Positions 35,449 to 35,599 of a DNA stretch of 35,599 nt are shown in pieces (position 1 is the first letter of the stretch; the number at the start of each line of letters is the position of its first letter). Position numbers and translations under genes: made by a program. Below the pieces are notes generated by a model. That model saw only the letters and a program-made list of their open reading frames with translations, made no database searches and had not been told where the DNA came from. This DNA comes from a virus, in IMG/VR virus record IMGVR_UViG_3300017744_000053, positions 1 through 35,599 of that record; one strand, written 5' to 3'.

Positions 35449-35599
35449 TTATGAGCCACAACCAAAACAATCTATGTGTGAATCAGTTGGCTTGACTCCA
35501 TTTAATTTCATTTTAATATTATGGATTTTATCTGCAAGTTCCATTTCTTGCTCGAATGTTAGATTGGGTTGCTTCTTTTGTTCTGTATAAATTTCAAGT
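35449..35599 (-). CDS. Small protein with CxxC C terminus, 5' end cut by the window
   Basis: The minus strand is open from the right edge to a TAA at 35449-35451, giving 49 full codons. The visible part is acidic-helical (LTFEQEMELADKIHNIKMKL) and ends DSHIDCFGCGS, a Cys-x-x-Cys close to the terminus. Small phage proteins ending in C-x-G-C-G-S are familiar from marine phages but have no known role that I can name. It ends eight bases before the ATG of the GroES-like gene, in the same direction. Confidence 0.6.
   Translation of the reverse strand, partial: LEIYTEQKKQPNLTFEQEMELADKIHNIKMKLNGVKPTDSHIDCFGCGS

Noticed and set aside
1-35599. tRNA genes, CRISPR arrays, insertion sequences, attachment sites or an integrase
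   Set aside because: No cloverleaf, spaced direct-repeat array, transposase or recombinase motif could be seen by eye on either strand.

Overview
The window is a densely packed, AT-rich segment of a tailed double-stranded DNA phage, most likely a short-tailed (podovirus-like) lytic phage of a marine Bacteroidota (Flavobacteriia-type) host. The host assignment rests on three things. (1) The start codons almost never have a Shine-Dalgarno sequence; they follow A/T-only leaders such as taaaattataat-ATG. (2) Several intergenic gaps carry a Bacteroidota-type -7 promoter box, TAnnTTTG, mostly in the exact form TATCTTTG. (3) The portal, major capsid, adaptor and tail-hub proteins look like those of Cellulophaga-type and crAss-like phages. 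There is no integrase, repressor, tRNA, rRNA, IS element or CRISPR array in view.

Layout. Positions 1-5695 (+ strand) hold a replication/recombination cassette whose genes overlap by a few bases: a primase-helicase with an SF3 ATPase (truncated by the left edge), a DEAH-type SF2 helicase, a VRR-NUC nuclease, a protein with a DnaA domain IV-like DNA-binding region, a second possible nuclease and several small unknowns. From the right edge back to 5657 (- strand) runs the virion module. In transcription order it holds a partial small gene with a CxxC end, a GroES-like protein, two small genes beside the terminase (one a TerS candidate), TerL, portal, scaffold, major capsid protein, two unknown proteins, two head-tail connector candidates, a 1614-aa tail hub/nozzle protein, two tail or fibre-type proteins, a cupin-like protein, three internal/ejection proteins ending in a 2639-aa giant, and a 50-aa basic protein. 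The two blocks converge at about 5.66-5.70 kb, where the last + gene and the 50-aa - gene overlap tail to tail.

How it works together. Replication would use the DnaA-like protein for origin recognition and the primase-helicase and SF2 helicase for unwinding and priming. The head is built from capsid protein on the scaffold with portal, perhaps aided by the GroES-like protein, and filled by TerL, whose ATP-binding loop is of the deviant lambda gpA type. The 286-, 666- and 2639-aa proteins are probably stored in the head and injected; the largest contains a HEFGH zincin site and glycine/alanine-rich hydrophobic stretches. Late transcription appears to be divided by strong minus-strand terminators after the capsid gene and after the two following operon segments, with TAnnTTTG promoters restarting it.

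There is no gene-free stretch longer than 300 bases; the longest gaps (about 60-80 bases) hold the promoters and terminators listed. All functions are read from sequence motifs and remembered family patterns, without database searches.
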